Positions 1-9,444 of a stretch of 42,668 nucleotides of DNA are shown in pieces. The notes under the pieces are model-generated. The model made no database searches, had not been told where the DNA came from, and was given only the letters and a program-made list of their open reading frames with translations. Source of the DNA: a virus; the IMG/VR virus record IMGVR_UViG_3300046012_001027, positions 1 to 42,668 of that record. One strand, 5' to 3'. The position numbers and the translations under genes are program-made. Every line of letters begins with the position of its first letter. Position 1 is the first letter of the stretch.

Positions 1-1488
1 ACTCGCCTTATCTTTTTCTTTTTCATAAGCAAACTTATCTTGTTCTAATCCAAGCTTACCTCCCTCAATGCTATGGTGAAGGCCAAATTGTCTTTTGTTC
101 TCACCAAATTTATCTTGTTCAAGGAGGTGTTTACGGTTGTTTTCATTCTGTAACCTCTTCGTAGTATCAATCATTTCCATGATCTTTGCGCTCTGAAGTT
201 GGCGTGCTTCATTAGTGGCCACATGGCTCTGGTATTCATTTAACCCTTGTTCTCCTGCTTCACCCAAAGCCCCAAGCGCATTGGGATTCTGGCTTGACGC
301 CAGCTTAAACCCAGCCCGAGAAATTGCAGACCAGAAAGGATTACCCACAGGCTGTTTAAGCCTTTGCGCATGTCCCCTTAATTCCTGCAATTCTGAAGTA
401 TCCATAGCATCATTTACACCTGCCTGGATGGGATTAACGCTTCCTCCTTCCGCATAATGCCTGTAATGATGTGATGCTCTCCTTACATGGCCTCCAGTTG
501 CGTAACCTTGTTGCTGTGGCTGATTTTGGTTCATCGCACCATACATGCCAGCCAGCAATCCTGCTCCTTGCCTCCAGGGGCTTGGTTGCGGAGGTTGTGG
601 CGTATAAGTTGATCCATAAAGTTGATTCTGAATAGGCAAGCCACGTAATTCTTCCCCATAACGTGCCATTTGCTGGGAAGGGAAATTCCTTTCTTCCTGG
701 AACTGTTGATAAGCTGTATTAAGTTCATTTTGTCCTTGAGCTTGCTGTTGTGCGCCTGCCTGCTCCATGGCAGCCCCACCCCTTAAGCCTGCCATTTGCT
801 GCTGTCCTGCTAATCCTTGTAAGGCTTCCCCAGAAGCCATTTCCCTTTCAACATCACGCCCTGCTACCCTGCCAGCCAAGTCACCAGCCCCTAATGCCCG
901 CTCCCTCTGGCCTGTTTGTGCGGACAGTGCTGTTTGCAAACCTGTATTGTAACCTCCCTGCAATGCTTCTCCCTGCGCTCGCGCTATACCTTCAGTTGTG
1001 TCCCTGATAGACCTGTTAGTTAAATTTTGATGGGCTGTTGACCCATATTGGCCAGCCCCTATAAACTGGTTTTGGACACCAGGCAATATATTTTCCCGTA
1101 AATTACGGTTCCCCAAGGTTGCAATCTGGTCAACAACTTGCGCTGTATAAGGATTCATATAATTTCTGACATCCCTGTAAGGTTCTACAGCTTCAGTGCT
1201 TTGCCTGAGATAACCTTGTATTTGGGGGGCTACGGGAGTAGTTCCATTCTGGATATTTCTGGCTGATTGGCTATATAACCTGCTATAAGCAGGATTTGTC
1301 GCTTCCGACTCTATTTGCTGGAAACCCTTGTTTTGAAGGGGGGTGAATGGAGAAATCCTTGGAAGGGGCTTACCATTTTTTTCATAGGGTTTATACCGTT
1401 CCCTTGATTGGGCTTCCGCTTTTTCAATATATTCTTTTAAAGCCCCCTTAGCCCCTCCGTACCATTCAGGTGTACCTTGAAATGTCAT
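1..1488 (-). CDS. Large virion protein, probably an internal or ejection-type protein (C-terminus cut by the window edge)
   Basis: This minus-strand frame is open from the ATG at 1488 to base 1, giving about 496 residues with no stop, so the C-terminus lies outside the window. An AAGGAT Shine-Dalgarno site precedes the start. The protein is rich in Gln, Gly, Ala and Asn. Its middle carries the short motifs YATGGHVRR and HYAEGGSVNP, of the 'AxGG' type often seen in internal virion and tail proteins of podoviruses. The C-terminal part (FGENKRQF, LEQDKFAYEKEK) looks helical and charged. It is the last visible gene of the leftward late module and follows another protein with the same motif class. 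An ejection or internal core role is inferred from position and composition; I recognise no catalytic domain. Confidence 0.7.
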   Translation of the reverse strand, partial: MTFQGTPEWYGGAKGALKEYIEKAEAQSRERYKPYEKNGKPLPRISPFTPLQNKGFQQIESEATNPAYSRLYSQSARNIQNGTTPVAPQIQGYLRQSTEAVEPYRDVRNYMNPYTAQVVDQIATLGNRNLRENILPGVQNQFIGAGQYGSTAHQNLTNRSIRDTTEGIARAQGEALQGGYNTGLQTALSAQTGQRERALGAGDLAGRVAGRDVEREMASGEALQGLAGQQQMAGLRGGAAMEQAGAQQQAQGQNELNTAYQQFQEERNFPSQQMARYGEELRGLPIQNQLYGSTYTPQPPQPSPWRQGAGLLAGMYGAMNQNQPQQQGYATGGHVRRASHHYRHYAEGGSVNPIQAGVNDAMDTSELQELRGHAQRLKQPVGNPFWSAISRAGFKLASSQNPNALGALGEAGEQGLNEYQSHVATNEARQLQSAKIMEMIDTTKRLQNENNRKHLLEQDKFGENKRQFGLHHSIEGGKLGLEQDKFAYEKEKDKAS

Positions 1489-1499
1489 TGTCTATATCC

Positions 1500-3020
1500 T
1501 TATGTTGCGTGCATGCTTAAATACCCACCTACTGGTTTTGATTTAGGAGGCAATTTTTGTCCGCTTGTCCTTTTTTTAGCCCTAATTTCCTTAACAAATT
1601 TTTCAAGGATTTTAGCCCCACGTTCATTTGAGCCTTTTCCTAAAGCCGTTACCTGTTCAGGGGGGATTTCATATTCCCCATCTGAAACCATGGCTTTTAA
1701 ATAACCACCTTTAGATTCTTCCTGGGCACCTTCTGCTGGAACTTTGGAGAAATACCTTTCCAATTCTTTAAATCCAGCTTGGGTTGAACCATCCCCCAAA
1801 TCTGAAACAGTGGATGCATCGATTATATAACTTCCATCTTTAATATTTTGGGGAATATTGTCTTCCTGTCCCTTACCTTCCCCCCGTATAGCGCCACCAC
1901 CAGCAGCTTTAAAAAACCTTGGTATACGTCCTTCCTTGTATTCATCACGTGAAATGGGCGTATTTGTAGATTCAAGGTCTTCAGGTTTTCGATGATTGAA
2001 TGGTTCATAGTATCCCATACGTTTCTTGTCGGATTCATATTCTTCCTTACGTTCTTTTTCATAATTCCTTAAATTCTTTTGTTCTTCCTTCGCTCCCCGG
2101 TTAAACATATAAGCAGTCCCAAGAGCGGGCAATGCCTTCCCCACTCCTCCCATCAGACCGCTTAAGAAGCCTCCTCCTTGTTGCTGTCCTGCCGCTTGGG
2201 GCATTTCTTGCTGTCCTGCTGCTTGTTGTGCACCTTCCCCCATGCCAGGAAGCATTTTTCCAACGCTTGCAAGGGTAGATACCAAGCCACCCCCTGGCGC
2301 TTGAGACACTCCTCCCCCCATACCTGTAAATTTCCCTAAAATACCTCCTAAGCCGCCAGCTCCCCCTGCACCTCCCATCAAATAAGGAATACCCATAGCG
2401 GCTGCAGGAAGGGCTGCGCCAATAAATGCATTTTTAAAGGCTGCCCCAGTAGATTGCCCCGTCAATTTACTGGCAGCAAAACCAGTTACAGGCCCCAGCA
2501 TGGTACCAACAACACGTACTACTGACTTAAAAATGTTCCCGAAGCTGAAAAATTCCGGTAATCCACTTTCAGGATTAATCTCAGGTTCCATTCCTGCCCA
2601 TTCTGTGAATATTTCCAATAAATCAGGCGTTATAATTGCAAGTTCTGTGTCCCCATTCCGGCCTTCAAGCCTTAATTTTTCAAGTTCAGGGTCTTGTGGG
2701 CGCCCTGGTTCATCAACAATACCACCCATTGCAAATTTTGGGTGGTTTTTGGATAATTCCAATGCAATTTCATCACGTATTTTGGGGTCTTTCAATATTT
2801 GATCTAATGCCAAGTATTCCCTCAAATCAGTTTCAGGATCAATTGTTATTCCACCTTGCGCTTCATCAAGTTCTGCCAATTCTTCAGGTTTAAAATGCGC
2901 TAAAATCTTTACTGGCTCATCGGGCATTTCAGGATTGGCATCATACCCTTCAGGTATAGATGCAATATTTGCCATTGATTGATCTTGGGGACTATTAAAG
3001 GGAAATTGAGAAGGGTTCAT
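1500..3020 (-). CDS. Virion protein with two 'DGEYxIP..V..LG.GS' modules, probably ejection/internal type
   Basis: This is a 506-residue protein. The N-terminal 110 residues are acidic, followed by KFAMGGIVDEPG. Residues ~160-220 contain a hydrophobic Gly/Ala segment, and residues ~215-300 are a Gly/Gln-rich low-complexity linker. Two related C-terminal modules follow. One runs from AAGGGAIRGEGKGQEDNIP into IKDGSYIIDASTVSDLGDGS; the second contains VSDGEYEIPPEQVTALGKGS. These modules recur in internal virion proteins of marine-type podoviruses, always near tail genes. The hydrophobic segment would suit a protein that enters the host envelope with the DNA, but that is inference. The start has a weak AGAAAG ribosome site, and an AT-rich promoter-like motif lies just upstream. 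Confidence 0.7.
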   Translation of the reverse strand: MNPSQFPFNSPQDQSMANIASIPEGYDANPEMPDEPVKILAHFKPEELAELDEAQGGITIDPETDLREYLALDQILKDPKIRDEIALELSKNHPKFAMGGIVDEPGRPQDPELEKLRLEGRNGDTELAIITPDLLEIFTEWAGMEPEINPESGLPEFFSFGNIFKSVVRVVGTMLGPVTGFAASKLTGQSTGAAFKNAFIGAALPAAAMGIPYLMGGAGGAGGLGGILGKFTGMGGGVSQAPGGGLVSTLASVGKMLPGMGEGAQQAAGQQEMPQAAGQQQGGGFLSGLMGGVGKALPALGTAYMFNRGAKEEQKNLRNYEKERKEEYESDKKRMGYYEPFNHRKPEDLESTNTPISRDEYKEGRIPRFFKAAGGGAIRGEGKGQEDNIPQNIKDGSYIIDASTVSDLGDGSTQAGFKELERYFSKVPAEGAQEESKGGYLKAMVSDGEYEIPPEQVTALGKGSNERGAKILEKFVKEIRAKKRTSGQKLPPKSKPVGGYLSMHAT

Positions 3021-3051
3021 ATGTCATACTTTCTAAATATTTAATATAATT

Positions 3052-3267
3052 TTACACATTATTGATGAAACATTCAGCCCAAATCTGCCAATTGCTAAAA
3101 TTATTTGGCAACGGAACATTTGACAATTCATTGTCTAAAATAAGGTTTTCAGCCCATTCCTTCCAGTCACTTTCATCTCTGGCAAGTGGAAGGTTAAGTT
3201 TTGGTAAATCCACATAAAGCGTATTTGACCATTCTACAAAATCTATTCCTGTGGGGATAGTAATCAT
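3052..3267 (-). CDS. Small Trp-rich phage protein downstream of the tail hub
   Basis: This is a 71-residue protein whose ATG overlaps the hub gene's TGA (ATGA), so translation is probably coupled to the hub. It contains two imperfect repeats built on W-x-x-W-A-E: DWKEWAENLIL and NWQIWAECFIN. Short proteins of this type often sit between hub and ejection-protein genes in podoviruses, but I know no proven function. A role in tail assembly is suggested only by position and coupling. Confidence 0.7.
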   Translation of the reverse strand: MITIPTGIDFVEWSNTLYVDLPKLNLPLARDESDWKEWAENLILDNELSNVPLPNNFSNWQIWAECFINNV

Positions 3268-5357
3268 GGCTTTACATCTCCTGGTGCATAGCTTAATACA
3301 ATTTTACCCATTTCGTATGATCCCCCTTTAATATTGCTTTCAAAACGGAAATTTACCAACCTGCCCATATTATTGGTATCAATTTTGGAAAGTGTTACAA
3401 TTTCTTGTCCAGGCAGGAAAGTGTATGGCTTGGAAGTTTGCGGAATAGTTTGTGCAAAATCCCTTGTTATAATTGACATTGTCATAGGTTGTTTTTGGAC
3501 AAAATCAGGTTCAATGCGCCTTATTCTCATTTGCCTGTCATCAGATGGGTATTTTTCAAACCAGGAAATAATATTTGTCTCATAAAAAGACTGGATTGCT
3601 AAAGATTGTCCATACAATACCCTGTCAGTTCCAGTTTCTTCCTGCCAAAGCCCATAACACAGGTTGGGGACAAGGTAACTGTAAGAAACTGCATTTCCTC
3701 CTCCTGACCCACTCCCAGTTGCTGCTGCACCAGCTATATAGGTAAAAGATGTACCATCTATTACAGTAATTGGTGTAGAAACCTGGTTTAATTGCGGTGC
3801 GGTTATCCCATTAAAACCAGTTTCCCCTGTTATATTTACCAACATCCCATTTTTAAGGGATTTATTTTCAGGTATTGTAACAGTAACAACAGTGCTTCCG
3901 ATTACAGTTGTTATAGGATTATTGGCCAAATCAACTACTACAGTAGATGTTGGGTTAAATTTATTAAGTATGGCTTCACTATCAGCCTCTAAAGGATAAG
4001 GATATAACCCGATATTTGACCCTGCACTCCTGGAATGCCTGGTATCAAACCAGAAATTTTCATCAACATTATAAATAATGACACTGTCACATTCTGTATT
4101 GTTACCGGATGGATAGTACCACCAAATTTCATTATATTCCTCTTTGTACATCCCCCATACTTTATTTCTATATTTGAAATTCAAATTTTTGAAGAAAGTA
4201 ACCCTGTTTGTATTATTTGGTATTTTTTTTACGACACCGTTATAAAGGTAAAACTGGTTATGTCCTATCCAGTAAAATACATTTGAACACGTTACAATAC
4301 AGTTTTGGGAAAGAAGTGAAATATCTTCCTGTATGGTATCAAACTGAAATACAGTATCTCCCCCAACAAAAGTTGCCTTGATAAGTGCATTAAGTGACCA
4401 AAACAAACCAGATGGGGCATTGCTTCCCCCTCGGGTTATCAAACCTTTTACAATTTTTGTCCCTGAAATGGATGCATATATAGCATCTGACCAATCCCCG
4501 CCTGGATTTAATGTAAATGCAACAACACCATCATTTGTATATTTGAAAAAATACGGATAAAGGACAACAATACCGCCGGATGCAAGTTGAGGAGCATTAG
4601 GAGACATTATTGTTAAAGGTGTGGCAGTCGAAGTATCACCCCAATAAATCAATGACTCAACTGAATTGTTCATATCCGTAACATTTTGTGCGGCATGTGC
4701 TATAATATAATTAACTGCGCTGCTTAAACTATACGTTATACCATTACCCCCCCCTGATCCTCCAGTTGTTGCATTGGCAGCAACTGAATAGCTGAATGAT
4801 ATATTTGCAACAATATTAGTAATAGTAGTACTGATATTTAATTGTGCTTCAAATAACCCATTAAATCCAACTGCATTAGAAATAGTTACTAATTGGCCTA
4901 CCCGAAGACCAACTGTAGATGGCACACTTACAACGACAATATTGGAATTGTTTGTTGTTGTTAAGGGATTGTTACCTAAATTAACAGTCGAAGAAACAAC
5001 ATTTAAGAGCGTATAGCGATCAAATGTCCAATTATTATCTGGATTCGCTATAAATCCAACAGGTGTCCTGTCAATTTCAGGGTTGCTAATCCCGTTTAAA
5101 ACAGAGGTAAAATCCAAGGATGATGACCTTCCTAAATAACAATCCGTAACATTGTTATTTTGGTCAACATTATATACATTCCTGATAATTTCATGATTGC
5201 CAGGATTAAGGAGAACCTGGCCGCCAATGCTTTTAGCTCTTCCCCTGTAAAACCTGACCCATTGACCATCCGTATACAAGTTTGTATCAAATTGTGTCCC
5301 ATCCCTTTGGATTCCTGGCGCAGGATTTATAATATCAATAAGATGATCAGCAGGCAT
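3264..5357 (-). CDS. Tail hub / packaged-DNA stabilisation protein, P22 gp10-like
   Basis: This 697-residue protein has the feel of the P22 gp10 family (Phage_stabilise). The N-terminus carries TNLYTDGQWVRFYRGRAKSIGG. The core contains FYWIGHNQFYLYNG, then WGMYKEEYNEIWWYYPSG and TECDSVIIYN, the W/Y-rich blade pattern of this hub. P22 gp10 is about 470 residues, so this one is some 220 longer. The excess is explained by two inserted beta-rich domains at about residues 125-212 and 474-562. They resemble each other (GxxVxIsxxxGFNG ... QLN ... sFtY ... GSGGG) and copies in two other virion proteins here. In P22 the hub sits below gp4 and plugs the tail. It is coupled to the small Trp-rich gene downstream. 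Confidence 0.8.
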   Translation of the reverse strand: MPADHLIDIINPAPGIQRDGTQFDTNLYTDGQWVRFYRGRAKSIGGQVLLNPGNHEIIRNVYNVDQNNNVTDCYLGRSSSLDFTSVLNGISNPEIDRTPVGFIANPDNNWTFDRYTLLNVVSSTVNLGNNPLTTTNNSNIVVVSVPSTVGLRVGQLVTISNAVGFNGLFEAQLNISTTITNIVANISFSYSVAANATTGGSGGGNGITYSLSSAVNYIIAHAAQNVTDMNNSVESLIYWGDTSTATPLTIMSPNAPQLASGGIVVLYPYFFKYTNDGVVAFTLNPGGDWSDAIYASISGTKIVKGLITRGGSNAPSGLFWSLNALIKATFVGGDTVFQFDTIQEDISLLSQNCIVTCSNVFYWIGHNQFYLYNGVVKKIPNNTNRVTFFKNLNFKYRNKVWGMYKEEYNEIWWYYPSGNNTECDSVIIYNVDENFWFDTRHSRSAGSNIGLYPYPLEADSEAILNKFNPTSTVVVDLANNPITTVIGSTVVTVTIPENKSLKNGMLVNITGETGFNGITAPQLNQVSTPITVIDGTSFTYIAGAAATGSGSGGGNAVSYSYLVPNLCYGLWQEETGTDRVLYGQSLAIQSFYETNIISWFEKYPSDDRQMRIRRIEPDFVQKQPMTMSIITRDFAQTIPQTSKPYTFLPGQEIVTLSKIDTNNMGRLVNFRFESNIKGGSYEMGKIVLSYAPGDVKP

Positions 5358-5381
5358 TTCTGTTTATCTCCTTGGAAACCA

Positions 5382-7517
5382 TCAGGCTAAAGCTCCGTAA
5401 AATATACAGTGGACATAATCGGAATTGGCAGGGGTAAGGCTTGAAAGCAAAACTTTAACTTGCGCCTGGGTTGTGGTGCGAGGAAATTCGCTATCAATTA
5501 TTATAAAACGTATATTGTCGCTTTCTACTGAAGGGAATACTCCGTAAACTCTATTTGCAAACGCATTCGTAATGGTAATGCGGAAAGTTCCCGTGTTCTG
5601 TTTAGAAACTGTGGATACATTGTAAGAACTAATAATTGCGCCGTTGTTTCCATCAAATACAACCCACGCACTGGCCGCGCTTGGATGATCCTGCTGCCTC
5701 CCTGGAGATGTATAAACAGATGTGGAGGTGCCTGCTTGTTGTTGTGATTTAGTCGCAGCACTTACGCCAGCAGGCAGTGATTTCCAGCTTGGGAGGGCGC
5801 CTGCGCCATTGGACGTAAAGACTTGGTCAGCCGTCCCAAGGCCAACTGCATTTTGAAAATTCCCTGTGGCCGTAGTTCCTGCGCATATAACTGAGTAAGC
5901 TGTAAACGTTGTATTCCCAGTGCCCCCAAAAGGAACGGTTGTGGGCGTCCCATTCCATATGCCTGCTGTAATTGTCCCCAATGCGGTTATATTCCCCTGA
6001 ACGGCAGCAGGAAGGGTTGATGCGATTGAAGGTACTCCGCCTGCACTCGTTATAAGGACACCATTGTTTGCTGTTGCCAGACCTGTAATCGTATTGGTTG
6101 CCGATGAATATAAAAGCTGATTTGCTATTGTGGTTACAGGATAATTTGCATTGCTAAAATTCATATTCAAGGCATTATTGCCATACAACATATTTGACGC
6201 CCCAGTTGGGCGCCCTGGAGGCAACGCCATTATATAACTGGTTGTCCCATTAGCGGCCTTGAATTCCGCATACGCTGTATTTGTATCGTTCCAAAAACGA
6301 CATGTTCCTGAACCTAAAATTCCCAATCCATAACCTGCGGCTGCCCCTCCGAATACTACGCTTTGTGTGCCTTGTGAAGAATATCCCACAACCCCATCCA
6401 GCAACTTATAAAAACCTGTAGAAGCATCGGAAGTAAATGAAATGCCAGGTATACCAACTGTACCATCATTAAAAATGGCGCTTGTTGCAATTGTTGGCGT
6501 ATTATATATGGTTGTCCCATCTGAATACAGGATGACCCTTTCACCCTGCGGTATCACTATGGGCGAGCCTGTTGGCCCAACTAACTGGGCTGTAACATTA
6601 AAAGCTCCTGTTGTATTGTTCCATATATACCATTGCCCAGCTCCAGCAGGATAATAAACCGTAACATTTTGGGCAAGATTCCCAGTATATTGCTGCACCA
6701 GGCGCGATGACTGCTGATTAGTCAGCGTTGTAGTCGCCCCAACGACTGACAAGTTAATTGGCGCGAGAACGTTAACCTGGAAAAAAGATTCAACCCCAAA
6801 ACCCAAAGTATTCCAGTTCGCTTCAACTCCTATGAAATAGGATGATTCAGATGGATTAAGTGAAAATGAGTTTTGCCCGTCTATTGTTTTTCCATCAGGA
6901 GTTGTAATCACAAGAGAGCCGGAGCCTTCATTATTAACAGCAACGTAAAATCCTGCAAGTTGGTTAGGCAATGTAACCGTGCCGCTTCCCCCTGTCCATA
7001 CAAGGATGGATGCCCTGTCACTTGAGAGAACCTGGTAATTGGCATTGATTGTTTTTCCCGGGAAATTCGTATTAATTTGACTTCCCAATGCCACAGTCCC
7101 GAAGCCAGACAAAGCACTTGCATCAGCAGAGGAGGTACCTGCACCCAGATGGGTTATTCCCCATGTGCCGCCTGATGTTGAATTATCCTGGAGGTATAAA
7201 ATGATTTGGTTTTCATCTGTGGGGGGAATTGTTGTAATCAACGCACCCTTAAAATCGACAATATTTATTTCATAGGAACCAACGTTATTAAATTGAATAG
7301 ATTGACCTACAGAAATGAGTTTTGCATCTGCAAGTATGACTTTATTAACATCTGTTTCGGAAACAAGATCATTGATTTGCGCGGTGACATTTGAATTGTC
7401 GATAAATGAGGACGCCCATGTCAATTGTAAGGTTTCATTATCCAGGAGTTCATAATTAGCATAAGATGGAAAGGCAGTATTGATATTGTAACCACCAAAA
7501 ATATTTGTATAACTCAT
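5382..7517 (-). CDS. Tail fibre/spike-type protein (711 aa)
   Basis: This is a long beta-rich, Thr/Asn/Gly-rich protein lying between hub and adaptor genes. The N-terminal ~120 residues may be the virion anchor. The middle has repeated beta-strand text such as VSSFFQVNVLAP-like and NNTTGAFNVTAQLVGPTGSP segments. Residues ~520-600 show the typical fibre shaft pattern ALGTITAGIWNGTPTTVPFGG followed by GTGNTTF and GLGTADQVFTSNGAGALPSW. The C-terminal ~110 residues (from about SVYTSPGRQQDHPSAASAWV) look like a compact receptor-binding or trimerisation knob. No enzymatic motif is visible. Host recognition is inferred from composition and position. The start is 2 bases from the adaptor gene's stop, so the two are probably co-translated. 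Confidence 0.75.
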   Translation of the reverse strand: MSYTNIFGGYNINTAFPSYANYELLDNETLQLTWASSFIDNSNVTAQINDLVSETDVNKVILADAKLISVGQSIQFNNVGSYEINIVDFKGALITTIPPTDENQIILYLQDNSTSGGTWGITHLGAGTSSADASALSGFGTVALGSQINTNFPGKTINANYQVLSSDRASILVWTGGSGTVTLPNQLAGFYVAVNNEGSGSLVITTPDGKTIDGQNSFSLNPSESSYFIGVEANWNTLGFGVESFFQVNVLAPINLSVVGATTTLTNQQSSRLVQQYTGNLAQNVTVYYPAGAGQWYIWNNTTGAFNVTAQLVGPTGSPIVIPQGERVILYSDGTTIYNTPTIATSAIFNDGTVGIPGISFTSDASTGFYKLLDGVVGYSSQGTQSVVFGGAAAGYGLGILGSGTCRFWNDTNTAYAEFKAANGTTSYIMALPPGRPTGASNMLYGNNALNMNFSNANYPVTTIANQLLYSSATNTITGLATANNGVLITSAGGVPSIASTLPAAVQGNITALGTITAGIWNGTPTTVPFGGTGNTTFTAYSVICAGTTATGNFQNAVGLGTADQVFTSNGAGALPSWKSLPAGVSAATKSQQQAGTSTSVYTSPGRQQDHPSAASAWVVFDGNNGAIISSYNVSTVSKQNTGTFRITITNAFANRVYGVFPSVESDNIRFIIIDSEFPRTTTQAQVKVLLSSLTPANSDYVHCIFYGALA

Positions 7518-7519
7518 TT

Positions 7520-8449
7520 TTAATCAGCCTCTAGTGTTGTATAACGGTCAACTTTCCTCAAATCATTCTTTGCATTCCATGAGGAAATAGCCTTGACATA
7601 TTCTTGTTCAATTATGGGAATCCTCAAATCATTCTGGAGATCAAGCATTGCTTCCAAAAGGACAGCCTTAAGAAGGACTTCCGGCATAAATTCTGTGAGA
7701 TAATTTGTTTGATAACTGGCATCTATAACTTGCGGCGTTTCCAAATAAGAAAGAAGATAGGGATAAGCTTGGTCAGGTGTTGGTGAAATCAACCAGTTAT
7801 AATAGGCAAAATCTGCATAGAATTGGGGAGGAGCTGTCAACTTCTGATTTGGCCAAAATGAGCGCGCATATTCATAAGGTCTTAATAAAATAGGGGTATA
7901 ATCATTATATGTTGGAAAAGTTACGGTTACATTTGATCCACCCCCTATTTCGTAAGAAGTTGCTGTTCCTTCTGTTAGATAAGAAAAAGCCTGTCCTAAT
8001 GGGTCTATTGTGGTAGAATAAATAGAGGATGTTATATTCATTTGGTCATCAGTTACTCCCCCCAGTTCCCCACCTGGATTAGATGCACCAGAAATAATGA
8101 CAGTTTGCCCAACAGTAAGGTTAGAAGCGGAAGGGACAGTGACAAAAATTTCCCCATCACCAACATTTGTATTGAGTGGATTATTTCCCAGTTGGAGGGT
8201 GGTACCTCCTGACCCAAAATTCCATGTAATGGTATTTTGCCATCTGGCAGGTTTAGGGTAAACAGATACCCCAGGCGTAAAAGTTCCCCCCACATAGACT
8301 TCAAACAATTGTGTATTGGAATCGCGGGCTATGCGTTCATGGGCAAATTTTATCCAGGCATCAATGTCCCCAGCAACATTTTCATCATTCTTTTCAAGGT
8401 AATTTATGGTTTTTTCTATTAATGAATTATAGGTAAGGACGAAAGACAT
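7520..8449 (-). CDS. Head-tail adaptor protein (SU10-adaptor type) with inserted beta domain
   Basis: This 309-residue protein begins with the helical pattern of phage adaptor proteins (SLIEKTINYLEKNDE, then IDAWIKFAHERIARD). It ends with a long helical region (FMPEVLLKAVLLEAMLDLQ ... EYVKAISSW), as in the SU10-type adaptor family. Between the halves, about residues 84-178 form a copy of the beta domain also found in the hub and in a head protein (LQLGNNPLN, LTVGQTVIISGA, DQMNIT, SYEIGGG). The adaptor ring would sit between portal and hub. An AT-rich motif with a TAGGAT ribosome site lies directly upstream, suggesting a promoter close to the start. Confidence 0.75.
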   Translation of the reverse strand: MSFVLTYNSLIEKTINYLEKNDENVAGDIDAWIKFAHERIARDSNTQLFEVYVGGTFTPGVSVYPKPARWQNTITWNFGSGGTTLQLGNNPLNTNVGDGEIFVTVPSASNLTVGQTVIISGASNPGGELGGVTDDQMNITSSIYSTTIDPLGQAFSYLTEGTATSYEIGGGSNVTVTFPTYNDYTPILLRPYEYARSFWPNQKLTAPPQFYADFAYYNWLISPTPDQAYPYLLSYLETPQVIDASYQTNYLTEFMPEVLLKAVLLEAMLDLQNDLRIPIIEQEYVKAISSWNAKNDLRKVDRYTTLEAD

Positions 8450-8460
8450 TAAAATTATCC

Positions 8461-8484
8461 TAAAAATTTATATATTATAATAAT
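8461..8484 (-). promoter_or_regulatory. Candidate late promoter motif (AT-rich) upstream of the adaptor gene
   Basis: Read on the minus strand this is AATATATAAATTTTTAGG, ending about 12 bases before the adaptor start. Close relatives occur near 9005-9024, 20518-20540 and 23171-23190 (core ATATATAAANTTTT), all in gaps upstream of leftward genes. The recurrence suggests a late promoter or processing signal rather than random AT richness, but the region is AT-rich anyway. Confidence 0.35.
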
Positions 8485-8512
8485 ATCAAGTTATGAGGAT
8501 AAGTGCTATCTT

Positions 8513-8938
8513 TTAAGTTTCTAATAATTCCCTGTAAGACACATTTGTATCGCAAAAGTGCTTGGGGTCATTTGTAAAAGCAAAAATCAAATCTCCTTGC
8601 TCCATGGTAAAACCAACCCCCTTAAGCAATTCAATTGTATTGTAAACCGGAAGCAGAACATGATTAAATTTAAATGATGGGATTGCTGTTGGAACCCCAT
8701 CAATAAAACGCTCACATAAAGTATAAACGTTGATAATTATATCTTTATTGGTAGTATTGCATATAAATATACTATCAATAATACACGCATGTTCTGAACC
8801 AAGATAATTAGTCCCAAAGATCGACACAGCCGTACTATTGACATTTGGACGGGGAGTCGACAAAGGATTAACCCACGGGTATGAAGTAGGTGTCGCCATT
8901 TTTGGACGGAGCTTCGGCAAAGGGTGGGGTGTCGTCAT
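8513..8938 (-). CDS. Small virion-associated protein of unknown role
   Basis: This 141-residue protein lies in the tail cluster. After a Pro-rich N-terminus it has a beta-sandwich-like pattern (HACIIDSIFICNTTNKDIIINVYTL, split here into alternating hydrophobic strands), ending FTNDPKHFCDTNVSYRELLE. The look is that of small phage proteins that coat or decorate the virion, but no family is recognised. The first ATG lacks a clear ribosome site. A second in-frame ATG at residue 14 (MATPTSYPW) follows what appears to be a duplicated start region: MTTPHPLP...RPKM versus MATPTSYP...RPNV. The true start is therefore uncertain. Confidence 0.6.
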   Translation of the reverse strand: MTTPHPLPKLRPKMATPTSYPWVNPLSTPRPNVNSTAVSIFGTNYLGSEHACIIDSIFICNTTNKDIIINVYTLCERFIDGVPTAIPSFKFNHVLLPVYNTIELLKGVGFTMEQGDLIFAFTNDPKHFCDTNVSYRELLET

Positions 8939-9004
8939 TTACAATCGGATATGAGTTGAGGATCAGGACGTGGCATTTAATTTACCTATCATTTTAATTT
9001 AATA

Positions 9005-9024
9005 TAAATAAAATTTTATATATT
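9005..9024 (-). promoter_or_regulatory. Candidate late promoter motif (AT-rich)
   Basis: The minus strand reads TTAATATATAAAATTTTATT here, about 70 bases before the 141-aa gene start and just below the 132-aa gene's stop. It matches the ATATATAAANTTTT core seen in three other leftward gaps. Confidence 0.3.
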
Positions 9025-9042
9025 AACTATAATATATCAATA

Positions 9043-9441
9043 TTAAGATATTTCCAAGATTATTTCAGCAATCAAAACATTGTCGGCAGCAAGCGTTGTG
9101 TTCGTGTCAGTAAGAGATGTATTTTGGCTATTTAATGAGGAAATAAGGGAGTTATTATTGGCTATAGTTGTGTCATTAGCTGCGATTGCCGCATTATTCT
9201 GGGCAATAACCTGGAGGAGATATAAAATTTGACTTGGGTCGAGGATTTCTAAAATGATTGCAGCAAGTGTAGCGTTATGGGCAATGAAATCTAAATTTTG
9301 CGAGCTAAGGGTGCTATTCTGGTCATTCAATGAAGCAATTAAAGCCGTATTATTGCTTATTTTCGTGTTGTTTATAGTAATATTTCCTAAATTCTGGGTA
9401 GCAATAGAATTAAGGTATGTAATTTGTTCGGGAGTTCCCAT
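9043..9441 (-). CDS. Asn-rich coiled-coil protein, probable fibre accessory
   Basis: This is a 132-residue protein made almost wholly of short Asn/Ala/Ser/Ile/Leu heptad-like repeats (NNTKISNNTALIASLNDQN, NDTTIANNNSLISSLNSQN). Two halves are alike, each ending in a LAA(I)ILEIL or VLIAEIILEI segment, so it looks like an internal duplication. The C-terminus resembles that of the next gene upstream (NVLIDEIIAIL), marking the two as paralogues. It follows the giant fibre gene, whose own coiled coil has the same AANTADI style. A trimeric coiled-coil role in the fibre is plausible but not proven. A ribosome site AAGGA precedes the ATG. Confidence 0.65.
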   Translation of the reverse strand: MGTPEQITYLNSIATQNLGNITINNTKISNNTALIASLNDQNSTLSSQNLDFIAHNATLAAIILEILDPSQILYLLQVIAQNNAAIAANDTTIANNNSLISSLNSQNTSLTDTNTTLAADNVLIAEIILEIS

Positions 9442-9444
9442 CTT

